This document shows, piece by piece, positions 1 through 11,587 of a stretch of 64,000 nt of DNA (the first letter of the stretch is position 1; every line of letters starts with the position of its first letter). The notes below the pieces were generated by a model. The model was not told where the DNA came from. It made no database searches and saw only the letters and a list, made by a program, of their open reading frames with translations. The stretch comes from DASUPK01 sp963831605 (lineage in GTDB: Bacteria; Actinomycetota; Thermoleophilia; Solirubrobacterales; 70-9), in the NCBI GenBank assembly GCA_963831605.1, contig CAWHQR010000005.1:186001-250000 (forward strand), given 5' to 3'. A program made the position numbers and the translations under genes.

Positions 1-1919
<1,919 letters not shown>

Positions 1920-1972
1920 AGAACCAACTTCTCGGTATCTGGCTCCACCCTCGGCTGGACGATTGATCCGGG

Positions 1973-2731
1973 GTGAGACTTCGTGTGCAAGCTGAGGACG
2001 CCGGCTGGACCATCCGCGAGGCGGCCTGGGGTGTCGAGGAGAAGGTCCTCTGGCGAGGCAGCGACGCCACCCGCAGCGCGTTGGAGCGCGCGGGCCACAG
2101 CCTGCTCCCTCTCCAGCGACTGATCCAGACCAGGCTCACCTGGCCGGTCGAGGATGCGCTCAGCCGGCACAGCCGTCACACGCGAGTGGCGATCGCCGCG
2201 GGCGCCGCCACGCTCGCGATCGCCGCCGCCGCCGGTGGGGCGATGAGCGCGGCTGATCACCCCGCCTCTGACCACGGATCGCAGGCCATCGCCGCCTCGG
2301 TCACCGCGGGTCCGCACAGCGCCCACCTGACAACTCTCCAGGGAGTCATCCCGCAGATCCAGTCGGGTCATGCGGCCCCCGCGCCCGTGCAGCCGCCGAC
2401 CAAGAGCTCGGCTCCTCCCACCCAGGTCGCCTGGCAGTTCGCGCAGGCGTTTGTGGGCTACGAGGTCGGCAAGTCGACCAAGAAGACCGGCGCCACCTTC
2501 GCCGCGACCGCCACCAAGCCTCTGCAGAAGTCACTCGCCGCCGACCCGCCTCGACTCCCGTCGAGCGGCAGGGTGCCGCAGGCCCGCGTGCTCAACGTCG
2601 TCCTCGGCCCGGCCGCCAAGAACCAGGTCACGGCCAGTGTCTCCCTCGTCCGGCTGCGGGCGATCAGCGAGGTGCGCCTGACCCTGACAAAGACCGGCGA
2701 TGAGTGGCGCGTCGCTCAGGTCCTTGGCTGA
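1973..2731 (+). CDS. Membrane-anchored protein with extracytoplasmic C-terminal domain, function unknown
   Basis: 252 residues from GTG. A cytoplasmic N-terminus of about 70 residues is followed by one Ala-rich hydrophobic segment (about 71-90), a Pro/Ala/His-rich linker, and a C-terminal domain of about 100 residues (AWQFAQAFVGYEVG to EWRVAQVLG) whose pattern resembles NTF2-like/TcpC-type secreted domains. That resemblance is inference only. The stop shares its last base with the ATG of the following wall hydrolase (TGATG at 2729-2733), so the two are probably translationally coupled and act together at the envelope. No clear ribosome-binding site precedes the GTG; another in-frame GTG lies four codons downstream. 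Confidence 0.7.
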   Translation: MRLRVQAEDAGWTIREAAWGVEEKVLWRGSDATRSALERAGHSLLPLQRLIQTRLTWPVEDALSRHSRHTRVAIAAGAATLAIAAAAGGAMSAADHPASDHGSQAIAASVTAGPHSAHLTTLQGVIPQIQSGHAAPAPVQPPTKSSAPPTQVAWQFAQAFVGYEVGKSTKKTGATFAATATKPLQKSLAADPPRLPSSGRVPQARVLNVVLGPAAKNQVTASVSLVRLRAISEVRLTLTKTGDEWRVAQVLG

Positions 2732-4356
2732 TGGGACGGATCAGGACGGCAATCGCGGCGACTGTCGTGGGGGCGGCCATCGTCGCACCGGGAGCCGCCG
2801 CGCAGACGAGCACCGATCCCACCACCACCACCACGACGACGACGGATCCGCCTGAGCCGCCCAGCCAACCGCAGCCGCCGGTGACGCTGCTGCCCCCGGC
2901 GAAGCCGATCACCCAGCACCCGCCCAAGACCCAGAAGAAGCCCGCGCCGAATCCACCGAGCAACGGCGGCACCGGACCGAAGGGTGGAGAGAACGAAAAG
3001 GGCGCCGCGAACGTAGGCGGCACCGCGCCGCCGCCGCCCGGCCCGATCACCCCGACAGCCTGCGGTCCCGTGGCGATTCCCGCATACCTGGGCCCGATCT
3101 ACCAGGCCGCCGCCCAGGCCTACGACCTCGGCCCGGCCGGCCCGTCGATCCTCGCCGCCATCAACGAGATCGAGAGCGGCTTCGGGCAGAACCTCGGCCC
3201 ATCCTCGGCCGGCGCGGAGGGCTGGATGCAATTCATGCCGTCGACCTGGGCCACCTACGGCGTCGACGCCGATCACGACGGCACCAAGGACCCGAACAAC
3301 CCAAACGACGCGATCTTCGCCGCGGCCCGCTACCTGCGCGTTGCCGGCATGCCGGAGGACCCAGAGGGGGCGGTCTTCGCCTACAACCACGCCGATTGGT
3401 ACGTGGCCGAGGTCATGGCGAGGGCCGCGTGCTTCAGCGGGATCGGAACTGGAACCGTCGGGGGACTCTCGCTGATCCCGCAGCGGCAGGAGCTCGTTTG
3501 CTCACCGGCCGACGGCTCGCGCGAGTCGATCCCGGAGGACTACATGAAGGCCTTCCAGGACGCCGCAGGCCGCTACGACCTCGATCAGGGCGCCGTCTGG
3601 GCGCTCGCCGCCGTCGCCAGGATGGAGTCCAACTTCGGCAAGGGGATGAGCGCCCAGCAGCTCTCCTCGGTCGGGCCCCTCGGGATCACCGAGGACCACT
3701 GGAAGCAGTACGCGGTGGACGGCGATGGCGACGGCAAGATCAACCACGAGAGTCCCGCGGACTCAGCCGCGACCCTGGCACGAATGATCTGGGCCGCCGG
3801 TGACCTGCGGGCCGGGCTCTTCGAGCACAACCACGCCGAGTGGTACGTCGACGCCGTGCTGCAGGACGCCGAGTCGATGGCCGGGAGCTGCCAGGTGAAG
3901 ACGGTCGCCTACTCGGTTGCCCTCCCCGGCCCGAGCACCGGGGCAGCCGTGATCAACTGGTCCAACGTGACGCTCTCCAACTCTCTGGAGATGGTCGACA
4001 TCAAGTCCGGTGCGATCGATCCGCGGATCCTCAACATCCTCGGGGTGATCAGCCAGCAACACCAGATCACGATCTCCGCGCTCCGCTCCGACCACTCCAA
4101 GTTCGCCTCCAGCGGCAACGTCTCGAACCACTACTACGGCCGGGCCATGGACATCGCCGCAATCGATGGCGTGCCGTGCACCGATGTCTCGCCCGACGGT
4201 CCCTGCGGGACGATCGCCCGCCAGCTCGGCGCCTTGCCGGCAGGTCAGGAGCCGACCGAGCTGATCTATTGCTTCGACCCCGACGGCCCAGGGAATCCCA
4301 ACGGCTTCGCGCAAGCCGACCACTGCAACCACGTTCACGTCGGATTTGATGCGTAG
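2731..4356 (+). CDS. Secreted multidomain wall hydrolase: two SLT domains plus LAS-type peptidase-like domain
   Basis: Predicted exported peptidoglycan-cleaving protein of 541 residues. A signal peptide (about 1-24) precedes a Thr/Pro-rich linker. A first lytic-transglycosylase (SLT) domain follows (about 115-210, catalytic-type Glu in NEIESGFG, then EGWMQFMPSTW). A second, more divergent SLT-like domain lies at about 265-375 (ARMESNFG, GPLGITEDHW). The C-terminal 110 residues carry NHYYGRAMDIA and HCNHVHVGF, the His/Asp...His-x-His zinc layout of LAS/M15-like D,D-peptidases. The ATG at 2731 is preferred over an upstream in-frame GTG (2704) because it overlaps the previous stop and immediately starts the signal peptide. 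It could cut both glycan and peptide bonds; which domains are active is untested. Confidence 0.85.
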   Translation: MGRIRTAIAATVVGAAIVAPGAAAQTSTDPTTTTTTTTDPPEPPSQPQPPVTLLPPAKPITQHPPKTQKKPAPNPPSNGGTGPKGGENEKGAANVGGTAPPPPGPITPTACGPVAIPAYLGPIYQAAAQAYDLGPAGPSILAAINEIESGFGQNLGPSSAGAEGWMQFMPSTWATYGVDADHDGTKDPNNPNDAIFAAARYLRVAGMPEDPEGAVFAYNHADWYVAEVMARAACFSGIGTGTVGGLSLIPQRQELVCSPADGSRESIPEDYMKAFQDAAGRYDLDQGAVWALAAVARMESNFGKGMSAQQLSSVGPLGITEDHWKQYAVDGDGDGKINHESPADSAATLARMIWAAGDLRAGLFEHNHAEWYVDAVLQDAESMAGSCQVKTVAYSVALPGPSTGAAVINWSNVTLSNSLEMVDIKSGAIDPRILNILGVISQQHQITISALRSDHSKFASSGNVSNHYYGRAMDIAAIDGVPCTDVSPDGPCGTIARQLGALPAGQEPTELIYCFDPDGPGNPNGFAQADHCNHVHVGFDA

Positions 4357-4363
4357 CGAGGCA

Positions 4364-4369
4364 TAGGCT
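4364..4369 (+). promoter_or_regulatory. Putative -10 element (TAGGCT) for leaderless enoyl-CoA hydratase mRNA
   Basis: TAGGCT lies 8 nt before the ATG at 4378 and no Shine-Dalgarno is present. Actinobacterial -10 elements have the form TAnnnT, and transcription starts about 7 nt downstream, so the mRNA would begin at the start codon. No -35 was recognised. Confidence 0.5.
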
Positions 4370-4377
4370 TCAGGCCT

Positions 4378-5310
4378 ATGCCGATGCTGGACGTCGAACG
4401 ACGTGGCCGGGTCGTGGTCGTGCGAATCGACCACCCCCCGCACAACTTCATGACCGCGGGGATGGTGCGCGAGCTGGAGCGGCTGGTGCGCTCGCTCGAC
4501 GGCGACCGCTCGGTGGGCGCCGTGGTGATCACGGGCAAGCCCGATGACCTCTACATCACCCACTACGACGTCGGCGAGATCCTGGCGAGCGTCCGGCGCG
4601 CCGGCATCGCGGCGCCGCCCTGGCTGACCGCGGTGATCCTGCGCGTCGCGGGGGCCGCGCGACACGTACCGGTGCTCCGTGAGCTCGCCGAGCGCACCCC
4701 GCTTGCCGCGGTCTTCGAGCTCTATCGGGTGCACGACCTCTTCCTCGAGATGAACCGCTCCGACAAGGTCTTCATCGCGGCGATCAACGGGCCCGCCACC
4801 GGTGGCGGCTGTGAGATCTCGCTGGCCTGTGACATTCGCGTGATGGCCGACGCCGATATCGCGATCGGGCTCCCGGAGATGACGATCGACTTCAACCCGG
4901 GGGCCGGCGGAACACAGCGGTTGCCGAGGCTGGTGGGCGTCGGTAGGGCGCTCCAGATGATGCTCGACGGGAGAACGCTGAGCCCACGAGAGGCGCTCGA
5001 TCACGGTCTGATCGGAGCCGTCGTGCCGGCCGACCAGGTCAAGGAGGCGGCCATCCACATGGGCGAGCGGCTGGCCCGGCGCTCGCCCGAGGCGATCCGG
5101 TCGCTGAAGCGCGCCGTCTACGAGGGCGCGTCCCTGCCCCTCGCCGAGGGACTTGCGGTGGAGCGCAAGTGGTTCATGGTCGCCTCAGCGACCGACTCCT
5201 CCCAGGAGAAGATGGCCGCGATGGCCACGCAGGTGGAGGAGGAGGGGCGCTCGCCCTGGGCGAGCGCCGAGGGCCTCGCCCCCTGGCAGGACGGATCCGC
5301 CGCCGACTAG
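4378..5310 (+). CDS. Enoyl-CoA hydratase/isomerase family protein
   Basis: Crotonase-fold enzyme of 310 residues, expected to act on acyl-CoA thioesters in fatty-acid or related catabolism. The oxyanion-hole region NGPATGGGCEISLACD and the catalytic-region signature GLPEMTIDFNPGAGGTQRLPRLVG are intact. Compared with typical 260-residue crotonases there is an insertion of about 50 residues (about 65-115) between the first strands and the active-site loop, rich in hydrophobic and charged residues; it may alter the substrate pocket. The 3' end overlaps the convergent methyltransferase by a CTAG palindrome (5307-5310). Substrate cannot be read from the sequence. Confidence 0.85.
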   Translation: MPMLDVERRGRVVVVRIDHPPHNFMTAGMVRELERLVRSLDGDRSVGAVVITGKPDDLYITHYDVGEILASVRRAGIAAPPWLTAVILRVAGAARHVPVLRELAERTPLAAVFELYRVHDLFLEMNRSDKVFIAAINGPATGGGCEISLACDIRVMADADIAIGLPEMTIDFNPGAGGTQRLPRLVGVGRALQMMLDGRTLSPREALDHGLIGAVVPADQVKEAAIHMGERLARRSPEAIRSLKRAVYEGASLPLAEGLAVERKWFMVASATDSSQEKMAAMATQVEEEGRSPWASAEGLAPWQDGSAAD

Positions 5311-5954
5311 TCCCGGCCGGCGGCGGTCGGTCGCTGCGCGATCCCGCGGATCACCGGCCGGACGATGCGCGGCGCCTTCGGCAGCTTCCCCGGCTCGAGG
5401 CTGTCGATCCAGAAGCCCGCGTCGGCGATCAGCTGGCCGGTTGGGCGGTTGGGATGACACCCCGCCGCGAAGAACCCCCAGGGGCGCTCGAACCGGTCCT
5501 GCCACCGGGCGGCCCGGGGATGGCTGCTTCGAACGTGCTCGAGGAAGAGGAGCTTTCCTCCCTCCACCAGGACCCGGCGGGCCTCCGCGAGCGCACGCTC
5601 CGGGTGCGGGACCGTGCAGAGGACGAGCGTCGCAACGACCGTGTCGAAGCTGTCGTCGTCGAATGGCAGGTCCTCGGCCGATGCCTCCACGACCTCGGGG
5701 TGACCGGGCGCGCCCGGCTCCCGGGCGACCCGCTCGCGCAGGCGGCGGGCCATATGGGGGTCGGGCTCGGTCAGGACCAGTTCGGTGACGGCGCCGGTGT
5801 AGTACTCGAGGTTGCTACCCGTGCCCGCGCCGAGCTCGACAACCCGGCCCGTCGCCGACGTCAGCAGCTCACGTCGCATCTCTCCCAGCCCCGCGCGCTC
5901 GGCCGCGGCGCTCATCCGGTCGTAGAAGCGAGCGAAGATCGGGTGCTCACTCAC
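5307..5954 (-). CDS. Class I SAM-dependent methyltransferase
   Basis: 215-residue Rossmann-fold methyltransferase. Motif I is VVELGAGTGSN (about 38-48), the acidic residue closing the next strand is in LTEPDPH, and the motif IV/V region is DDDSFDTVVATLVLCTV. The overall pattern, including EHVRSSHPRAARWQ and a C-terminal GCHPNRPT, resembles METTL7-like/UbiE-type small-molecule methyltransferases. The substrate is unknown. It starts at GTG (5954), with GATGAT 6 nt upstream as a possible leaderless -10. It is divergent from the GYD protein and convergent with the enoyl-CoA hydratase. Confidence 0.8.
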   Translation of the reverse strand: MSEHPIFARFYDRMSAAAERAGLGEMRRELLTSATGRVVELGAGTGSNLEYYTGAVTELVLTEPDPHMARRLRERVAREPGAPGHPEVVEASAEDLPFDDDSFDTVVATLVLCTVPHPERALAEARRVLVEGGKLLFLEHVRSSHPRAARWQDRFERPWGFFAAGCHPNRPTGQLIADAGFWIDSLEPGKLPKAPRIVRPVIRGIAQRPTAAGRD

Positions 5955-6086
5955 GCCGAGATCATCTCCACCGGGCCGGACGCGCAGCGGCCCGCGGGAC
6001 GCCGACCCGAGGCTCGGGATTGCAAGCTGCGGCGGAAAGTGAAAGAAAGGGGGTCAACGGGGCAAGTCACCAGAAGAGGAGAAACG

Positions 6087-6368
6087 ATGCCGACGTTCGT
6101 AATGCTGACCAATCTGACCTCCGAGGGCGTGCAGACGCTCAAGAACAACCCGAGCCGCGTCCAAGAGGTAAACAAGGAGGTCGAGCAGCTCGGAGTCACG
6201 GTGAAGGAGCAGTGGGCGACGCTGGGTCAATACGACTTCATCACGATCGTGGAGGCGCCCGACGAGAAGACCATGGCCAAGGTCTCCGTCGAACTCGGCT
6301 CGCGTGGAACGATGAGCAGCCAGACGCTCGCGGCGATTCCGGTCGACGACTTCGCGAAGTCCCTCTGA
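6087..6368 (+). CDS. GYD domain protein
   Basis: 93-residue alpha/beta protein of the GYD superfamily, whose namesake Gly-Tyr-Asp is visible as GQYDFITIVEAPDE. The biochemical role of the family is unknown; the fold is ferredoxin-like and probably oligomeric. The ATG at 6087 is chosen because a strong Shine-Dalgarno (AGAGGAG, about 6075-6081) lies 5 nt upstream and the domain begins at once. It is followed by purD after 34 nt on the same strand, so it may be co-transcribed with the purine cluster; a functional link is inference. Confidence 0.85.
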   Translation: MPTFVMLTNLTSEGVQTLKNNPSRVQEVNKEVEQLGVTVKEQWATLGQYDFITIVEAPDEKTMAKVSVELGSRGTMSSQTLAAIPVDDFAKSL

Positions 6369-6402
6369 CCGCTTCGATACGAGCTCGGAGGAGGGGCCTT
6401 TG

Positions 6403-7680
6403 ATGAGAGTTCTCGTGGTCGGGGGAGGCGGGCGCGAGCATGCGCTCGTGCGCGCCCTCGGGCGCTCTCCGCAGAATCCAGAGCTTCTCTGCGCGCCCGG
6501 CAACGCCGGAATCGCCGCAGAGGCGCGCTGCCTGGAGATCGGGGCGGAGGACCTCGATGCGCTGCTCGCCGCAGCCAGAGACGAGGAGGTCGGCCTGGTG
6601 GTGGTCGGCCCGGAGGCCCCGCTCGTTGCCGGCCTCGTCGACTCGCTCGAGGCGGAGGGGATTCCGGCCTTCGGGCCGAGCCGCGAGGCCGCCCGCCTGG
6701 AGGGATCGAAGCTCCACGCGAAGGAGCTGATGGAGGAGGCCGGCGTGCCGACCGCGTCCCATGCGGTGCTTCGCGGCAACGATGAGGCTCTCGACCGGAT
6801 CGCGGGCGCCTCCTATCCGCTCGTCCTCAAGGCCGACGGCCTGGCGGCCGGCAAGGGCGTGATCATCTGCTCCACGGAGAGCGAGGCGCGCGAAGCGATA
6901 CGCGTGTTCTTCGAGGAGCGGCGCTTCGGTGCGACCCAGGTGGTGATGGAGGAGTTCCTGGAGGGCGAGGAAGTGTCCCTGCTCGCTCTCTGCGACGGTG
7001 AGAACGTCCTCCCGCTGGCCCCCGCGCAGGATTACAAGCGGATCCACGACGGCGATGAGGGCCCGAACACCGGGGGCATGGGGAGCTACTCGCCGGTGCC
7101 GGGCTTCGACCCCGGGGAGACGGAGCGCATCGCCGACCTGGTGCATCGTCCGGTGGTCGACACGATGCGGGAACGAGGCACCCCGTTTCGCGGCGTCCTC
7201 TACGCCGGCCTGATGATGACCGCGGACGGCCCGAAGGTGCTCGAGTTCAACTGCCGGTTCGGCGATCCCGAGACCCAGGCCGTGCTGCCCCGCCTGCGCA
7301 CCGACCCGCTCGAGCTCTTTCTGGCCTCGCGTGAGCCGGGCGGACTGGCGAGCGCCGAGGCGGAGTTCGGCGACGACTGGGCGGTGACGGTGGTGCTGGC
7401 CTCGGCCGGCTACCCCGCCTCCTCGTCGAAGGGGGACGTGATCGCCGGACTCGATCGGGCGGCCGCCGTCGAGGGTGTCGAGATCTACCACGCCGGGACG
7501 GCCGCACAGGACGGAGAGATCGTCACCGCCGGCGGCCGGGTCCTCAACATCACCGGTCTGGGGTCGACGGCCGCAAAGGCCCGGCACCGCGCCTACGATG
7601 CGGCCGAGCTGATCGAGTTCGAGGGAAGGCAGCTGCGCACGGACATCGCCGCCAGGGCGGTTGACCGGGCCGCGGCGTAA
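6403..7680 (+). CDS. purD: Phosphoribosylamine-glycine ligase (GARS)
   Basis: Cytosolic ATP-grasp enzyme for step 2 of de novo purine synthesis: phosphoribosylamine + glycine + ATP gives GAR. 425 residues, normal for the family. Visible are the N-terminal GGGGREHALV nucleotide-binding loop, VVVGPEAPLVAGL, the ATP-grasp lysine region YPLVLKADGLAAGKGV, the PurD signature NTGGMGSYSPVP, and the metal-binding FNCRFGDPETQ. The ATG at 6403 has a strong upstream GGAGGAGGGG; an in-frame TTG one codon earlier is less likely. It opens the purine cluster. Confidence 0.97.
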   Translation: MRVLVVGGGGREHALVRALGRSPQNPELLCAPGNAGIAAEARCLEIGAEDLDALLAAARDEEVGLVVVGPEAPLVAGLVDSLEAEGIPAFGPSREAARLEGSKLHAKELMEEAGVPTASHAVLRGNDEALDRIAGASYPLVLKADGLAAGKGVIICSTESEAREAIRVFFEERRFGATQVVMEEFLEGEEVSLLALCDGENVLPLAPAQDYKRIHDGDEGPNTGGMGSYSPVPGFDPGETERIADLVHRPVVDTMRERGTPFRGVLYAGLMMTADGPKVLEFNCRFGDPETQAVLPRLRTDPLELFLASREPGGLASAEAEFGDDWAVTVVLASAGYPASSSKGDVIAGLDRAAAVEGVEIYHAGTAAQDGEIVTAGGRVLNITGLGSTAAKARHRAYDAAELIEFEGRQLRTDIAARAVDRAAA

Positions 7681-7715
7681 AGACGACTGACCGATGACCA
7701 CGAATGGAGGAGCCG

Positions 7716-8183
7716 ATGACCGAGGGTGAGCTGGCCGCAGAGACGATGCCCGAGGTCGAGCAGGCGTTCGAGGAGATCGAGGTCGACGCGCCCCTGGTCG
7801 GGATCATCATGGGCTCGAAGAACGACAAGCCCAAGATGCAGCCGGCCGGCGAGGCTCTCCAGAATCACGGGATCCGTTATGAGGTCAGGGTCTTGAGCGC
7901 GCACCGTCAGCCTGAGGAGACCAGCGAGTACTGCACCAACGCCCGGATGCGCGGCCTCAAGGTGATCATCGCGGGCGCCGGGATGTCGGCGGCCCTGCCG
8001 GGCTTCGCCGCCTCCAAGACCGACCTGCCCGTGATCGGCGTCCCGATCTCCGGCAAGAACCTGGGCGGGCTGGACGCGCTGCTTTCGGCGGTCCAGATGC
8101 CCCCCGGTGTGCCGGTCGCCTGCGTGGCGATCGATGGCGCGAAGAACGCGGGACTGCTCGCCGTCCGGATGATCAACGCCTAG
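7716..8183 (+). CDS. purE: N5-carboxyaminoimidazole ribonucleotide mutase
   Basis: Class I PurE-type enzyme interconverting N5-CAIR and CAIR in purine synthesis. 155 residues with a 30-residue acidic N-terminal extension before the core (APLVGIIMGSKNDKPKM). The active-site loop VRVLSAHRQPE holds the conserved His. The usual GSxSD reads GSKND, and the GAGGAAHLPG loop reads GAGMSAALPG, both mild departures. ATG 7716 is chosen for its GGAGG five nucleotides upstream; ATG 7704 in the same frame would add four residues. The partner carboxylase PurK is not in the window. Confidence 0.92.
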   Translation: MTEGELAAETMPEVEQAFEEIEVDAPLVGIIMGSKNDKPKMQPAGEALQNHGIRYEVRVLSAHRQPEETSEYCTNARMRGLKVIIAGAGMSAALPGFAASKTDLPVIGVPISGKNLGGLDALLSAVQMPPGVPVACVAIDGAKNAGLLAVRMINA

Positions 8184-8209
8184 GCGTTCCGGGCCGTCAG
8201 AATCAATAC

Positions 8210-9489
<1,280 letters not shown>

Positions 9490-9493
<4 letters not shown>

Positions 9494-9795
9494 TCCTCTA
9501 CACCTGTGGCCAGAGGGACAAGCACGCGGCGATCGGTCACGCCTGCGGGCGGGCGGCCAAGGCGCTCGATGACGCCGGCTACGAGTACGAGATCCGCGAT
9601 CAGCCCGGCTACCGGCTCATGCCCTGGACCTGGGGCGAGCGGCGAAGCGGCCGTGACGAGGTGAAGGAGCTCACCGGGCAGATCAACCTGCCGGTGCTCG
9701 CCCTCGACGAGGGCAGGGCGATCGTCGGGTCGGGGCAGATCGTCGACTGGGCCAAGGCCCATCCCGCGGCCCAGGCGGAGGTGGGCGGCGGATGA
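9490..9795 (+). CDS. Small GST N-terminal/glutaredoxin-like protein
   Basis: 101-residue thioredoxin-fold protein. Evidence is the opening strand MILYTC, a helix (HACGRAAKALDDAGYEYEI), the cis-proline strand INLPVLALDEGRAIVGSGQIVDW typical of GST N-terminal domains, and nothing beyond. There is no CxxC; the cysteines at positions 6 and 19 are the only ones. It overlaps both purB (GTGA) and purC (ATGA), so it is embedded in the purine operon. Its job there is unknown; a redox or glutathione-like thiol role is a guess. Confidence 0.75.
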
Positions 9796-10643
9796 CCACC
9801 TCGCTCGCCGATCTGAAGCTGCACGGATCGGGCAAGGTGCGTGAGATCTACGAGGACGGCGACGACCTGATCATGGTCGCGTCCGACCGGATCTCGGTCT
9901 ACGACGTCATCCTGCCGACCGAGATCCCGGACAAGGGCAAGGTCCTCACCCAGATGTCGCTCTTCTGGTTCGAGCTGACCGAGGACATCGTCCCCAACCA
10001 CTTCATCTCCGAGGAGGTTCCCGCGGAGGCGTCCGGACGAGGCATGCGGGTTCGCAAGCTCGACATGTTCCCGGTGGAGTGCGTGGTCCGCGGGTACCTC
10101 TCCGGTTCCGGATGGAAGGAGTACCGCGAGTCCGGCGCCGTCTGCGGCATCGACTTGCCGGAGGGCCTGGTGGAATCGAGCAAGCTGCCGGAGCCCATCT
10201 TCACGCCCGCCACCAAGGCGGAGCTCGGCGAGCACGACGAGAACATCGACTTCGACCGGGCCGCCGAGCTGATCGGCGACCGGCCGCTGATGGAGGAGCT
10301 CCGCCGTGTCTCGATCGAGATCTACCAGCGCGGAGCGGACCACGCCGCTGAGCACGGGATCATCCTGGCGGACACCAAGTTCGAGTTCGGCCGTTCCGCA
10401 GGCGCGGACGTCGTCCTCGCGGACGAGGTGCTGACCCCCGACTCCTCGCGGTTCTGGCCCGCGGACACCTACGAACCCGGGGGGACCCAGCCGTCCTTCG
10501 ACAAGCAGTACGTGCGCGACTACTCGGACTCGGTCGGCTGGGACCACACCGAGCCGGGGCCCGAGCTGCCCGACGAGGTCGTCCAGAACACCCGGGCCAA
10601 GTACGTCGAGGCCTACGAGAAGTTGACGGGAGGGCGCGCGTAA
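9792..10643 (+). CDS. purC: Phosphoribosylaminoimidazole-succinocarboxamide synthase (SAICAR synthetase)
   Basis: ATP-dependent ligation of aspartate to CAIR, step 8 of purine synthesis. 283 residues. Shows GSGKVREIYE (phosphate-binding loop), VASDRISVYDVILPTEIPDKG, the signature region VECVVRGYLSGSGWKEY, and LADTKFEFG. ATG overlaps the preceding stop (ATGA 9792-9795), indicating coupled translation with the GST-N-like gene. Confidence 0.97.
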   Translation: MTTSLADLKLHGSGKVREIYEDGDDLIMVASDRISVYDVILPTEIPDKGKVLTQMSLFWFELTEDIVPNHFISEEVPAEASGRGMRVRKLDMFPVECVVRGYLSGSGWKEYRESGAVCGIDLPEGLVESSKLPEPIFTPATKAELGEHDENIDFDRAAELIGDRPLMEELRRVSIEIYQRGADHAAEHGIILADTKFEFGRSAGADVVLADEVLTPDSSRFWPADTYEPGGTQPSFDKQYVRDYSDSVGWDHTEPGPELPDEVVQNTRAKYVEAYEKLTGGRA

Positions 10644-10682
10644 GCGCGACCCGCTCAGTGGCGAAGCCGTCTGGCGCGCCGT

Positions 10683-10688
10683 TAGGCT
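10683..10688 (+). promoter_or_regulatory. Putative -10 element (TAGGCT) for purSQL
   Basis: TAGGCT lies 6 nt before the purS GTG (10695) in the 51-nt purC-purS gap, with no Shine-Dalgarno. It predicts a leaderless purS-purQ-purL transcript. Confidence 0.5.
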
Positions 10689-10694
10689 GAGTGA

Positions 10695-10919
10695 GTGAAG
10701 GCCAAGGTCCTGATTCGGCCGAAGCAGGGCATCCTCGACCCGCAGGGGAAGGCGGTCGAGCGGGCACTGCCGGCTCTCGGCTTCGAGGGCGTGCACGACG
10801 TCCGGGTCGGGCGGCTGGTCGAACTGGAAACCGACGACCCGAGCAAGCTCGACGACCTCTGCGAGAAGCTGCTCGCCAACCCGCTGATCGAGGACTTCGA
10901 GGTGGAGCTCGAACGGTGA
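10695..10919 (+). CDS. purS: Phosphoribosylformylglycinamidine synthase subunit PurS
   Basis: Small structural subunit of FGAM synthase that bridges PurL and PurQ and helps ammonia transfer. 74 residues, with the family pattern VLIRPKQGILDPQGKAVERAL, GF..V.DVRVGRL, and a C-terminal VELE tail. GTG start. It overlaps purQ by GTGA (10916-10919), so PurS, PurQ and PurL come from one tightly coupled unit. Confidence 0.95.
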   Translation: MKAKVLIRPKQGILDPQGKAVERALPALGFEGVHDVRVGRLVELETDDPSKLDDLCEKLLANPLIEDFEVELER

Positions 10920-11587
10920 TCGGCGTCATCCAGTTCCCGGGGTCATGCGACGAGCGCGATGCCGTGGCCGCCGTGCAGCGCGTCGGGGACGGGAGGCTCG
11001 TCTGGCACGAGGAGACCGACCTCTCGGGGCTCGATGGCGTCATCGTCCCGGGCGGCTTCTCCTACGGCGACTATCTGAGGGCCGGTGCGATCGCGCGCTT
11101 CTCCCCGGCGATGGAGGCCGTCGCCGGCTTCGCGGCCGAGGGCGGACCGGTCCTCGGGATCTGCAACGGTTTCCAGGTGCTCTGTGAGGCAGGGCTCCTG
11201 CCCGGCGCACTCCTGCCCAACGAGGGTCTGCGTTTCATCTGCCGACAGGTCGAGTTGGTGGCCGAGGACTTCGCAGGGCCATTCGGATCGGCGATCGGCG
11301 GCGGCGATCGGCTCTCGATCCCGATCAAGCACATGAGCGGCCGATACTTTGCGCCGGACGAGGAGCTCGACCGGCTCGAGGGCGAGGGGCGGATCGCCTT
11401 CCGCTACGCCCCCGGGGAAAACCCGAACGGCAGCGTTCGCGACATCGCCGGCGTCGTCAACGAGCAGGGGAACGTGCTCGGCCTGATGCCCCATCCCGAG
11501 CACGCGGTCGATCCGCTCACCGGCTCTGACGACGGGCTCGCCCTGTTCCGCGCGCTCGCCGGCACTTCCCGGGCCGCCGCCGCGTGA
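10916..11587 (+). CDS. purQ: Phosphoribosylformylglycinamidine synthase subunit PurQ (glutaminase)
   Basis: Class I glutamine amidotransferase supplying ammonia to PurL. 223 residues. VIQFPGSCDERDA at the N-terminus, the nucleophile elbow GICNGFQVL with catalytic Cys, and the His-Glu pair in MPHPEHAVD are intact. The GTG at 10916 overlaps the purS stop; an upstream extension in this frame only reads through purS out of frame. It overlaps purL by GTGA (11584-11587). Confidence 0.96.
   Translation: MIGVIQFPGSCDERDAVAAVQRVGDGRLVWHEETDLSGLDGVIVPGGFSYGDYLRAGAIARFSPAMEAVAGFAAEGGPVLGICNGFQVLCEAGLLPGALLPNEGLRFICRQVELVAEDFAGPFGSAIGGGDRLSIPIKHMSGRYFAPDEELDRLEGEGRIAFRYAPGENPNGSVRDIAGVVNEQGNVLGLMPHPEHAVDPLTGSDDGLALFRALAGTSRAAAA

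Noticed and set aside
2704..2730. Earlier GTG start for the wall hydrolase
   Set aside because: It would put nine extra residues before the signal peptide and lies inside the previous gene; ATG 2731 overlaps the stop cleanly.
6369..6402. Purine or ZTP riboswitch before purD
   Set aside because: The gap is 34 nt and holds only a Shine-Dalgarno.
7716..8183. PurE as a class II AIR carboxylase
   Set aside because: The order and wording of the loops fit class I better; only small substitutions point elsewhere.
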